From Calditrichota bacterium (GTDB taxonomy: Bacteria; Zixibacteria; MSB-5A5; GN15; FEB-12), in the NCBI GenBank assembly GCA_030641085.1, contig DAOWIC010000305.1:1-5832 (forward strand): a stretch of 5,832 nucleotides of DNA, read 5' to 3'. The notes beneath the pieces are model-generated. The model did no database searches. It had not been told where the DNA came from and saw nothing but the letters and a program-made list of their open reading frames with translations. Positions 1 to 5,286 of this stretch are shown here, piece by piece; position 1 is the stretch's first letter; each line of letters opens with the position of its first letter. Position numbers and translations under genes: made by a program.

Positions 1-398
1 CCGACCGCGGCCGCGCCGAACGGCTCTTTGAACGGGTCGAAACCGCCGAGTTTCTTGTTGATCGCCTCGGCGATTTCACCCTCGAAGGCTACTTCTTTTT
101 TCAAGAGCGGCCAGAAGAAGGCGTGGTTCAGGTGTCCACCGCCGTTGTTGCGCACCGCCGTGCGGATATCTTTCGGGACACTGTTGAGGTTGGCGATCAA
201 ATCGCTGATCGACTTCGCCTGAAGGTCGCCGTGACCGGTCAGGGCGGCATTGAGCTTATCGATATAGGCCTGGTGGTGTTTGGTATGGTGGATTTCCATT
301 GTCTGGCGATCGAAATACGGCTCGAGCGAGTCGTAGGCATATCCCAGGTCCGGCAAAACATGCAGGTCATCAACTTTTTCTTGTACTATCTTCGACAT
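1..398 (-). CDS. sodA: Superoxide dismutase, Mn-type of the Fe/Mn family (3' end cut by window edge)
   Basis: The first 132 codons of a Fe/Mn superoxide dismutase can be read; the rest lies beyond base 1. The enzyme converts superoxide to oxygen and hydrogen peroxide, normally in the cytoplasm. The family signature around residues 20-45 is clear (YAYDSLEPYF, then MEIHHTKHHQAY), with the first metal ligand at His37. The second ligand is His92 in GGHLNHAFFW. The other two ligands (Asp and His) would be in the missing C-terminal half. Gly-Gly-Gly-His at 86-89 fits Mn or cambialistic enzymes better than the AAQVWNH form of Fe enzymes, so Mn is inferred rather than shown. The start is ATG at 398, with AGGGAG at 405-410 as ribosome binding site. 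No signal peptide is seen. The gene follows the glycosyltransferase operon on the same strand but has its own leader. It shows no frameshift in the visible part. Confidence 0.95.
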   Translation of the reverse strand, partial: MSKIVQEKVDDLHVLPDLGYAYDSLEPYFDRQTMEIHHTKHHQAYIDKLNAALTGHGDLQAKSISDLIANLNSVPKDIRTAVRNNGGGHLNHAFFWPLLKKEVAFEGEIAEAINKKLGGFDPFKEPFGAAAV

Positions 399-404
399 CG
401 GTAT

Positions 405-442
405 CTCCCTTTCGTGGTTGCAATTGACTATTAACCACTATA
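405..442 (-). promoter_or_regulatory. Candidate promoter -10 and leader of the superoxide dismutase gene
   Basis: On the minus strand TATAGT (437-442) matches five of six -10 bases and would place the transcript start near 430, giving a leader of about 30 bases ending in the AGGGAG ribosome binding site (405-410). No convincing -35 hexamer stands 16-18 bases upstream; the upstream DNA is AT-rich, with an A7 tract on this strand near 479-485. GTGGTT at 414-419 and AACCAC at 433-438 form a 6-base inverted repeat across the predicted transcript start, which could be an operator. The 131-base gap 399-529 shows no good intrinsic terminator for the preceding glycosyltransferase gene, so read-through is possible. 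Confidence 0.3.
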
Positions 443-529
443 AACCGACAAAACGATTAAGGGTTCCCGAATCGGCTATTTTTTTGTGGTCACTGTGGAG
501 TATGCGGGTCCGGTTTGGCTATAAATGGC

Positions 530-2203
530 CTATTGATCGCAATCGCGGATTATCGCAATCAGGCCCTCGGCGTAGTATGGGCAATTGGGCAGGACGCGGG
601 CCATATTCCGGCCAGTTTCATCATCGGTCGGCCACCAGTATAACAGCAGGCGAGCTATATCAAAACCGTGTTTGGCCAGCAGCGTTTTGAGGGTAGTGGG
701 CGAAAAATAGTAATTATGGTCGGGGTGAACCAGTTCAATCCCGCGGGCCAGTTGAACCGCCGCGCGGTAGGAAAAGGCGTTGGGGGTGGTGATGACCACA
801 TCGCCTTTGAACCGGCACTGTTTCAGGTTGTCCAGCGCCAGTCCGACATTGCTCAGATGCTCGATTACTTCCGGGATAATGATAAGATCGACGCGCGCCG
901 CCAGCTTTTGCAGAAGCTCGCGGTCGGTCTGCAGGTCGAGGCGGTGGACTTCATAGCCGGCGTTGGCCAGATGCCTCAGGCCGTCGTCATCGATGTCGGC
1001 GCCGATCAGTTCATCAGCGACCCTGCTAATATGGTAATGCAGGAAATTGTTCTCGGCGATTCGTTGTTCCATAAGGCCGGAATCGACACAGCCGATATGC
1101 AGCACGCGTTTGCCGCGGCAGAATTCGATCAAGAACTGTTTGCGATTATCGACCAGCTCCGCGGTCCGGGGGAGAGGCTGATTGAAATCGATTCCGTGAG
1201 TCGGCTTATTCTCAGATGGTGATGACATGGCGGCCTTCTCTGGTTGATGGTTTCCCGGGTTGGCGGCGAACATCTTGTCCAGCGCCTTCAACTGCGCCTT
1301 AAGCGAATAGCGCTCCTCGATACACGTTCGATACTCGGCCGAATCGTACTCATCGGACAGAATCATCTGGACAAACTCTTCAATCGAATTCCAGAGATAC
1401 CGCCGGTCGTAAATCTCGCTCGCGCCGGCGAAATTATGAATAACCGGTTTCAGGCCGTGCAGCATGCCCTCCATGATTCCCAGCCCCTGCGACTCGAGCA
1501 GGCTGCTTGAAACGATATACTGCTTGTCGTCGAGCCACCCGGAGATATCATCGACCCAGCCGTCGAGAACGATATTTTTCTCAAGCGCGAGTTCGCGTAT
1601 CATTTGATCAAAATAGAGCGCGTAGCGTTCGTCCTGAAACCGTCCGGCGACAAAAAGCCGGTAGCCGCTGTTATGCTTGAGCAGTTCGCGAAACGAGTGC
1701 AGGAGCAGCATCGGGCCTTTTTTGTAGTTCACGTTACCGACAAAGGCGAGGTTTTTTCCGGGTGCACGCTTTTTGAGTTCGAACCGCTCCGGGCTGAGGC
1801 CGTTCGGGATCACATGGATCCGCTTCACTTGTTCCTTGAGCGCGGGCCGTAGAATCAGTGCATGGCGTTTGATATGCTCGGCGACAAAGATCAGATCGTC
1901 GACCCGATCCCAGTTAACCTTCGGGATAAAACCGTCAAACGCCTCGTAACTGTGCAGACGACAGATGACCCGTTTGTTTTCGATCATGGGCAGTTTGTTG
2001 GTGACTTCGACCGCCAGTTCGTTGGCCCATTCGAGCCAGATGATGTCGGCCCATTTGACCGCCTCGGTGATCTCGGCGCCGGACTCGGTGTAGCAGGTGC
2101 GGAGATCGTAACGCGAACGGAGGTGCTTTTCGATGTCGGTCAAAAATGAGGTCCATCCGGGTGGGCAGAGCAGCGCCAGCCTTTTGCGGGTGTCAGCGGT
2201 CAT
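530..2203 (-). CDS. Two-domain glycosyltransferase (GT4-like) - SAM-dependent methyltransferase fusion
   Basis: A 557-residue bifunctional protein. Residues 1-315 form a GT-B glycosyltransferase of group 1/GT4 type: the N-terminal half includes WADIIWLEWANE (51-62) and RLHSYEAF (82-89); the nucleotide-sugar half includes AFVGNVNYKKG (153-163) and an E-x7-E motif at Glu237/Glu245. Residues 316-345 are a polar linker. Residues 350-557 are a class I methyltransferase: motif I VLHIGCVDSG (367-376), acidic Asp403 in IGADID, EVIEHLSNV (445-453), ITTPNAFS (471-478) and HPDHNYYFSP (493-502), as seen in methyltransferases of polysaccharide loci. A sugar transferred by the first domain may be methylated by the second; that is inference. 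Start ATG 2203 overlaps the upstream TPR-glycosyltransferase gene by 11 bases, with a weak GAGAAAG upstream, suggesting translational coupling. The open frame continues to 2389, but that stretch is out-of-frame coding sequence of the neighbour. Stop is TAG. No signal peptide or membrane segment; probably cytoplasmic. Confidence 0.88.
   Translation of the reverse strand: MTADTRKRLALLCPPGWTSFLTDIEKHLRSRYDLRTCYTESGAEITEAVKWADIIWLEWANELAVEVTNKLPMIENKRVICRLHSYEAFDGFIPKVNWDRVDDLIFVAEHIKRHALILRPALKEQVKRIHVIPNGLSPERFELKKRAPGKNLAFVGNVNYKKGPMLLLHSFRELLKHNSGYRLFVAGRFQDERYALYFDQMIRELALEKNIVLDGWVDDISGWLDDKQYIVSSSLLESQGLGIMEGMLHGLKPVIHNFAGASEIYDRRYLWNSIEEFVQMILSDEYDSAEYRTCIEERYSLKAQLKALDKMFAANPGNHQPEKAAMSSPSENKPTHGIDFNQPLPRTAELVDNRKQFLIEFCRGKRVLHIGCVDSGLMEQRIAENNFLHYHISRVADELIGADIDDDGLRHLANAGYEVHRLDLQTDRELLQKLAARVDLIIIPEVIEHLSNVGLALDNLKQCRFKGDVVITTPNAFSYRAAVQLARGIELVHPDHNYYFSPTTLKTLLAKHGFDIARLLLYWWPTDDETGRNMARVLPNCPYYAEGLIAIIRDCDQ
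1226..1240 (-). promoter_or_regulatory. Internal ribosome-binding-site-like sequence and ATG at the glycosyltransferase/methyltransferase junction
   Basis: On the minus strand GAGAAGG (1234-1240) stands five bases before an in-frame ATG (1226-1228), which is Met326 of the fusion protein. This lies inside the polar linker between the two domains. Initiation here would make a free 232-residue methyltransferase of ordinary length. It may be a working internal start or only the remains of the start of a formerly separate gene. The sequence shows the motif and its position; use in the cell is inference. Confidence 0.4.
1493..1566. repeat. Copy A of a near-identical 74-base block shared by the two glycosyltransferase genes
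   Basis: Bases 1493-1566 and 2451-2524 align without gaps and differ at six positions. Both encode, on the minus strand, the same stretch around the E-x7-E region (residues 214-237 of the fusion, 329-352 of the TPR protein). It is the best-kept part of a tandem domain duplication; flanking parts are clearly more diverged. Confidence 0.85.
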
Positions 2204-3506
2204 TGATTTCTTTCTCGATCCGGCCGAAAATCTCTTTGAGTTGTTCAAGTTGCCGGGTGAGGGAGAAGTTGTCCTCGACAAAGGCGCGGTAGGCGGCCGA
2301 GTCGTAATCATCGGAAGTAACCATCGCGACAAACTCGTCGATCGTGTTCCAGACGAAACGGTCGTCATAGATACCGCGCGCGCCGACAAAATTGTGGATG
2401 ACCGGTTTCAACCCGCGCGCCATGCCCTCCATGAGGCCGACCGGGTGGCCCTCGAGCAGGCTGCTTGAGACGATATACTGTTTGTCATCGAGCCAGCCGG
2501 AGATATCGTCAACCCAGCCGTCGAAGCGCAGGTTCTTTTCAAACCCCATCTCTTTAGTCATCTGCGAGAAGTAGAGCGCGAAGCGGTCATCCTGAAAGCG
2601 TCCCGCGACCGACAGCGTATAGCGCGGATCGCGGCGGACCAATTCGGCGAAGGCATGAAACAGCAGCAGGGGACCCTTTTTGTAATTGATGTCGCCGACA
2701 AAAGCGAGGTTGTGGCCTTTAGTGCGTTCGGTAAAGGCAAAGCGGTCGAGGTTGATCCCGTTGGGGAGGATGTGGATCCGCTTGACTTTTTGCTCCAGGT
2801 CGGGTTGCTGAAGCAGGACCTGTTCTTTGATATGGTCGGCGACAAATATCAGGTCATCGATCCGCTCCCACTTTATCTGCGCCACAAACCCGGTAAACGC
2901 TTCATAACTGTGCAGGCGGCAAATGACATGTTTGCTCTTCAGTTCCGGCAATTCGTTAGTCAGGCGGGCGGTCAGCTCGTTGGCCCATTCCAACCAGACA
3001 ATGTCGGCCCATGCGACCAGCTTGCGGATAGAGTCCAGACGGCCGTCGTAACCGGTGCGCACCTCGTAACTGCGGCCGAGACTGTCGACAATGTCGCCGT
3101 GGAACGAATCTAATAGCGGCAGGCAGAGCACGGCGACTTTCGCTTTTGCCGATTGGGTCTCTTCGGTGCCGTCGAGAAGGCCAGCCAGTTCGGTGTCGTT
3201 GGAGTGACGGTCGAGATAGCGCCTGAGTACCGGGACGGCGATGTCGGGCTGGCCGAGTATATTAGCGATCTCGGCGCAGTTGAGTACCGCCTCGCGCTGG
3301 AACGGGTCGATCTGCAGCGAGCTGATCAGGTAGTCGATGGCGGCGGTCAGGTTCTGTTTTTGGGCGGCGATCACAGCCAGGTTATTGAGCGCCTCGGCGC
3401 TGGCAGGCGATTCCTTGATAGCGGCCAGGAAACAGGCCTCGGCCTCGTCGAGTCGGCCCTCGTTGAACAGTGTTTCCCCCCGGCTGATTTTCTCTTTTGT
3501 TGGCAT
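2193..3506 (-). CDS. TPR-repeat glycosyltransferase (GT4-like, GT-B fold)
   Basis: A 437-residue protein, first gene of the glycosyltransferase operon. Residues 7-104 contain three TPR units (about 7-36, 37-70 and 71-104), with the usual small and aromatic residues and the Pro at each unit's end (NEGRLDEAEACF, then ALNNLAVIAAQ). After a short linker, residues 121-437 are a GT-B glycosyltransferase closely related to the one in the next gene: WADIVWLEWANE (166-177), RLHSYEAF (197-204), AFVGDINYKKG (268-278) and an E-x7-E motif at Glu352/Glu360. The TPR probably recruits a protein partner or acceptor, as in TPR-containing glycosyltransferases that modify proteins; the acceptor is unknown. ATG 3506 is chosen because GGGAG (3516-3520) precedes it by nine bases and the TPR begins at once. 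No signal peptide or membrane segment. The TGA stop at 2193-2195 falls inside the start of the next gene. Confidence 0.88.
   Translation of the reverse strand: MPTKEKISRGETLFNEGRLDEAEACFLAAIKESPASAEALNNLAVIAAQKQNLTAAIDYLISSLQIDPFQREAVLNCAEIANILGQPDIAVPVLRRYLDRHSNDTELAGLLDGTEETQSAKAKVAVLCLPLLDSFHGDIVDSLGRSYEVRTGYDGRLDSIRKLVAWADIVWLEWANELTARLTNELPELKSKHVICRLHSYEAFTGFVAQIKWERIDDLIFVADHIKEQVLLQQPDLEQKVKRIHILPNGINLDRFAFTERTKGHNLAFVGDINYKKGPLLLFHAFAELVRRDPRYTLSVAGRFQDDRFALYFSQMTKEMGFEKNLRFDGWVDDISGWLDDKQYIVSSSLLEGHPVGLMEGMARGLKPVIHNFVGARGIYDDRFVWNTIDEFVAMVTSDDYDSAAYRAFVEDNFSLTRQLEQLKEIFGRIEKEINDR
2451..2524. repeat. Copy B of the near-identical 74-base block
   Basis: Partner of the block at 1493-1566, 958 bases away in direct orientation. 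The six differences do not change any of the 24 encoded residues. Direct repeats of this length and similarity could allow recombination between the two genes. Confidence 0.85.
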
Positions 3507-3542
3507 CGGTCGGCGCTCCCGGTCGGTTATTTCCGTCGAAAA

Positions 3543-3571
3543 ATGGTATCATCGGTAGGCCAAACGGGCAA
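3543..3571 (-). promoter_or_regulatory. Candidate sigma-70-type promoter of the glycosyltransferase operon
   Basis: On the minus strand TTGCCC (3566-3571) and TACCAT (3543-3548) are separated by exactly 17 bases, each matching four of six consensus positions. The start of transcription would be near 3536, about 30 bases before the ATG at 3506. The match is modest, but it is the best pair in the upstream region. Confidence 0.4.
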
Positions 3572-3618
3572 GTTTTAACTTGGCGCGCGGCCTTGGGGTA
3601 TCTTGCTGTGATTCTGCT

Positions 3619-3673
3619 GTAGGGGCATGATTTATCATGCCCGTGGCAAGCATTTGATAAATCAAATGCCTAC
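3619..3673. repeat. Double palindrome, REP-like (two hairpins within an outer 5-base inverted repeat)
   Basis: GGGCATGA (3623-3630) and TCATGCCC (3635-3642) form a perfect 8-base stem with a TTTA loop. GCATTTGAT (3650-3658) and ATCAAATGC (3661-3669) form a perfect 9-base stem. GTAGG (3619-3623) and CCTAC (3669-3673) bracket the pair, sharing one base with each hairpin, so the whole could fold as a branched structure. Neither hairpin is followed by a T tract, so neither looks like a terminator. The arrangement resembles dispersed intergenic REP/BIME elements of other bacteria; membership of a repeat family cannot be shown from one copy. Confidence 0.6.
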
Positions 3674-3703
3674 CGCTGCTCCATCAGACTCGCGTTTTGT
3701 TAG

Positions 3704-3725
3704 CGGCAGACGTCCTCGTCTGCCG
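3704..3725. repeat. Perfect palindrome with TCCT loop, REP-like
   Basis: CGGCAGACG (3704-3712) and CGTCTGCCG (3717-3725) form a perfect 9-base stem around TCCT. It lies 31 bases beyond the double palindrome and upstream of the tRNA promoter. There is no T tract on either side. Between the candidate promoter of the glycosyltransferase operon and the tRNA promoter (about 3572-3761) I see no gene, only these palindromes; the short open frame across it has no ribosome binding site and runs into the tRNA. Confidence 0.6.
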
Positions 3726-3761
3726 AGGCTGAGGCCGGGGGGATGCGGCCGAAAAAGTTGC

Positions 3762-3790
3762 TTGCGCTTTTTGGGGCTGGTTCTTATTAT
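3762..3790 (+). promoter_or_regulatory. Sigma-70-type promoter of the tRNA-Lys gene
   Basis: TTGCGC (3762-3767) and TATTAT (3785-3790) are separated by exactly 17 bases; the -10 matches five of six consensus positions and the -35 four. Transcription would begin near 3797, leaving a 5' leader of about 40 bases for RNase P to remove. The leader includes a small hairpin, CCGTCC (3808-3813) pairing with GGGCGG (3819-3824) with one G-U pair. Confidence 0.6.
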
Positions 3791-3835
3791 GGGTTACTCA
3801 AAATCGACCGTCCTTCGCGGGCGGACCAAAGAAAT

Positions 3836-3908
<73 letters not shown>

Positions 3909-3917
3909 TTTTTTATT
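3909..3917 (+). terminator. T tract immediately after tRNA-Lys
   Basis: Six T residues (3909-3914), then ATT, directly follow the discriminator base. There is no separate hairpin; the tRNA's own T and acceptor stems are the only structure in front. It is a plausible end for the tRNA transcript, but read-through towards the methyltransferase gene cannot be excluded. Confidence 0.4.
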
Positions 3918-4032
3918 GCATCTAATCAGTTAGCTTAGGTCTGAACGAAGAATTCGTTACAGCTAGCATAGTGAGAAGGTCTGAGGAAGACGGGTTCTAA
4001 CGGGGAAACGGTGCGCGACGAACTGTTGCCAC

Positions 4033-4075
4033 TTGACCGTGCTTGTGCCAGCGTATAGATTATGATTTTGGCACA
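4033..4075 (+). promoter_or_regulatory. Candidate promoter with operator-like inverted repeat, upstream of the methyltransferase gene
   Basis: TTGACC (4033-4038) is a good -35. The -10 may be TATAGA (4054-4059, spacing 15) or TAGATT (4056-4061, spacing 17). A perfect 7-base inverted repeat, TGTGCCA (4044-4050) and TGGCACA (4069-4075), separated by 18 bases, brackets the -10 region, as an operator for a dimeric repressor might. The leader to the ATG at 4119 would be about 50 bases. The rest of the 210-base gap from 3909 holds a small hairpin (3944-3958) and a repeated AGGTCTGA octamer, with no gene. Confidence 0.4.
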
Positions 4076-4118
4076 GCCATCAGACTGTAAGTGTCTTTTC
4101 GCAAGGAGGTATTTCAAT

Positions 4119-5123
4119 ATGACTCACCTCACGCTTGACAAGCTACCCAAGAAGGTGTTGGCCAGGATCGACCTGCAGACGGCGTTTGCCGCCTCGCGAT
4201 GTGTCATTGCGGCCGAACGTCTGCAGTTGTTTCGCAAGCTCCACGGCAGAAAGTTGACAGCAGCGGCCCTGGGTCGAAAAATAGGCATCACCGGATGGCG
4301 ACTTGAGGCTTTCCTCAATGCCCTGATCGGTCTCGGTCTGGTGCGGAAATCGGGCGACCTTTACAGTAACACCAGATTGTGCGACAAACACTATATACGG
4401 GAACGCTCGATTAATTGGACCCGGCTCTATTCCAGTGAGTGCGTGGATGAATATCAAGCTTTGCTCCCACTTGAGGAAATGCTGACCACGGAGCGGAGCT
4501 ATCAATCGATACTGGGTATCAAGCGAAAAGATTATGTCCAAATGATGAAGGACGACCCGCAGGCGGCGCATGATTTTACGCACATGCTGTATTACGACCA
4601 CCAAACCAAAGCGACTGCTTTGGCCGATTACCTGGATCTCAGGAAACACCACAGAGTCCTGGACGTTGGTGGCGGCTCCGGTGTGATGTCGATTGGCCTG
4701 GTGCGAAAAAACAGGCATCTGGAAGCCTGCATCTTTGACATTGAACCGGTTCTCGCAGTCACCTCGAAGATACTCAGGCGAGAGAAATTGTCCGGCCGCA
4801 TCAAAGTACTGGTCGGCGACATGACCAGGATGATACCGAAAGGGTTCGATGTGATTATGCTCTGCGACGCCGGTAACTCTGATGCAGTGCTTAGTAAGGT
4901 TTGGCAGAGTCTACCCGAGGGGGGGATGCTGGTGCTGGCGGAGGATTTCTCGAACGACAGCCTTACCGATCCATTCTACCGTCTGATGTGGCAGTTGCGT
5001 TCAAATGAATTCTGGCTGCCGACAGCCAAACAGACAATCTCGCGCGTCAGGGAGTGCGGTTTCAGAAGAGTGAGGCACAAACGGATTCACCCCCGTATGG
5101 GTATTATCACAGCGCACAAGTGA
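4119..5123 (+). CDS. SAM-dependent methyltransferase, COMT/HIOMT-like family with altered active site
   Basis: A 334-residue protein of usual family length. Residues 10-95 resemble the N-terminal winged-helix dimerisation domain of plant-type O-methyltransferases and acetylserotonin methyltransferases (AERLQLFRKL, then LNALIGLGLVRKSGDLYSNT). Residues 160-334 are the SAM-binding fold: motif I DVGGGSG (182-188), acidic Asp207 in IFDIEP, VGDMT (232-236), LPEGG (265-269) and Glu275. The family normally has a His-(Asp/His)-Trp segment with the catalytic base before the PGG motif; here the region is shorter and reads MLCDAGNSD (247-255), with no His or Trp. The substrate is unknown, and simple O-methylation by the usual mechanism is doubtful. 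Start ATG 4119 is fixed by a perfect AAGGAGGT (4103-4110) nine bases upstream of the ATG; an in-frame ATG at 4062 has no ribosome binding site. No signal peptide. A candidate promoter with a dyad precedes it. Confidence 0.85.
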   Translation: MTHLTLDKLPKKVLARIDLQTAFAASRCVIAAERLQLFRKLHGRKLTAAALGRKIGITGWRLEAFLNALIGLGLVRKSGDLYSNTRLCDKHYIRERSINWTRLYSSECVDEYQALLPLEEMLTTERSYQSILGIKRKDYVQMMKDDPQAAHDFTHMLYYDHQTKATALADYLDLRKHHRVLDVGGGSGVMSIGLVRKNRHLEACIFDIEPVLAVTSKILRREKLSGRIKVLVGDMTRMIPKGFDVIMLCDAGNSDAVLSKVWQSLPEGGMLVLAEDFSNDSLTDPFYRLMWQLRSNEFWLPTAKQTISRVRECGFRRVRHKRIHPRMGIITAHK

Positions 5124-5136
5124 GCGTTCCGTGAGG

Positions 5137-5160
5137 TGACCTGCTGTTCATAGCAGGTTA
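5137..5160 (+). promoter_or_regulatory. Stem-loop in the leader before trmO
   Basis: ACCTGCT (5139-5145) and AGCAGGT (5152-5158) form a perfect 7-base stem with a six-base loop, extended by a G-U and a U-A pair to nine pairs. No T tract follows, so it is a poor intrinsic terminator for the methyltransferase gene ending 13 bases earlier. The 3' arm shares ATAGCAGG with the trmO ribosome binding site, so the 5' arm could pair with either. Confidence 0.4.
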
Positions 5161-5201
5161 TCGTCTCCTAATCTGCGGGTCCGGGGGATCCATCATGTCG
5201 T

Positions 5202-5235
5202 TCAGGATCTTCGGCGAGTCCCTGACGGCTTTTTT
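5202..5235 (+). terminator. Weak terminator candidate between the methyltransferase and trmO genes
   Basis: TCAGG (5202-5206) can pair with CCTGA (5221-5225), and six T residues follow at 5230-5235 after CGGC. The stem is short, the loop is 14 bases and the T tract is displaced, so this is a weak call. It is the only T-tract structure in the 163-base gap. Confidence 0.22.
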
Positions 5236-5240
5236 CTGTA

Positions 5241-5270
5241 GACCGGGAGCAAGTTCAATCGACCCCGGTC
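5241..5270 (+). promoter_or_regulatory. GC-rich stem-loop just upstream of the trmO ribosome binding site
   Basis: GACCGGG (5241-5247) and CCCGGTC (5264-5270) form a perfect 7-base stem with a 16-base loop. It ends six bases before AGGAGG (5277-5282), which stands only four bases before the ATG. The stem does not cover the ribosome binding site, but it could affect ribosome access or compete with other folds of the leader. Confidence 0.35.
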
Positions 5271-5286
5271 GATAGCAGGAGGTTCT

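Noticed and set aside
668..1222. Long plus-strand open frame antisense to the methyltransferase domain (and similar ones at 2655-3113 and 3153-3578)
   Set aside because: These lack ribosome binding sites and recognisable domains and lie opposite well-supported genes; they arise from the GC-rich codon pattern.
2204..2389. N-terminal extension of 62 residues for the glycosyltransferase-methyltransferase fusion, starting at 2389
   Set aside because: The extension is Ser/Thr/Arg-rich shadow sequence wholly inside the TPR-glycosyltransferase gene. The paralogue alignment begins at the ATG at 2203, which also has a ribosome-binding-site-like sequence.
3619..3725. CRISPR array or intrinsic terminators
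   Set aside because: The three palindromes differ from each other, are not regularly spaced repeats with spacers, and have no T tract after them.
4062..4118. Upstream in-frame ATG at 4062 for the COMT-like methyltransferase
   Set aside because: It lies in the promoter dyad, has no ribosome binding site and adds residues with no family similarity. AAGGAGGT before 4119 decides the start.
3909..4118. Riboswitch in front of the COMT-like methyltransferase (SAM or cobalamin type)
   Set aside because: I looked for known SAM and cobalamin riboswitch core sequences and found none; only a small hairpin and the promoter dyad are present.
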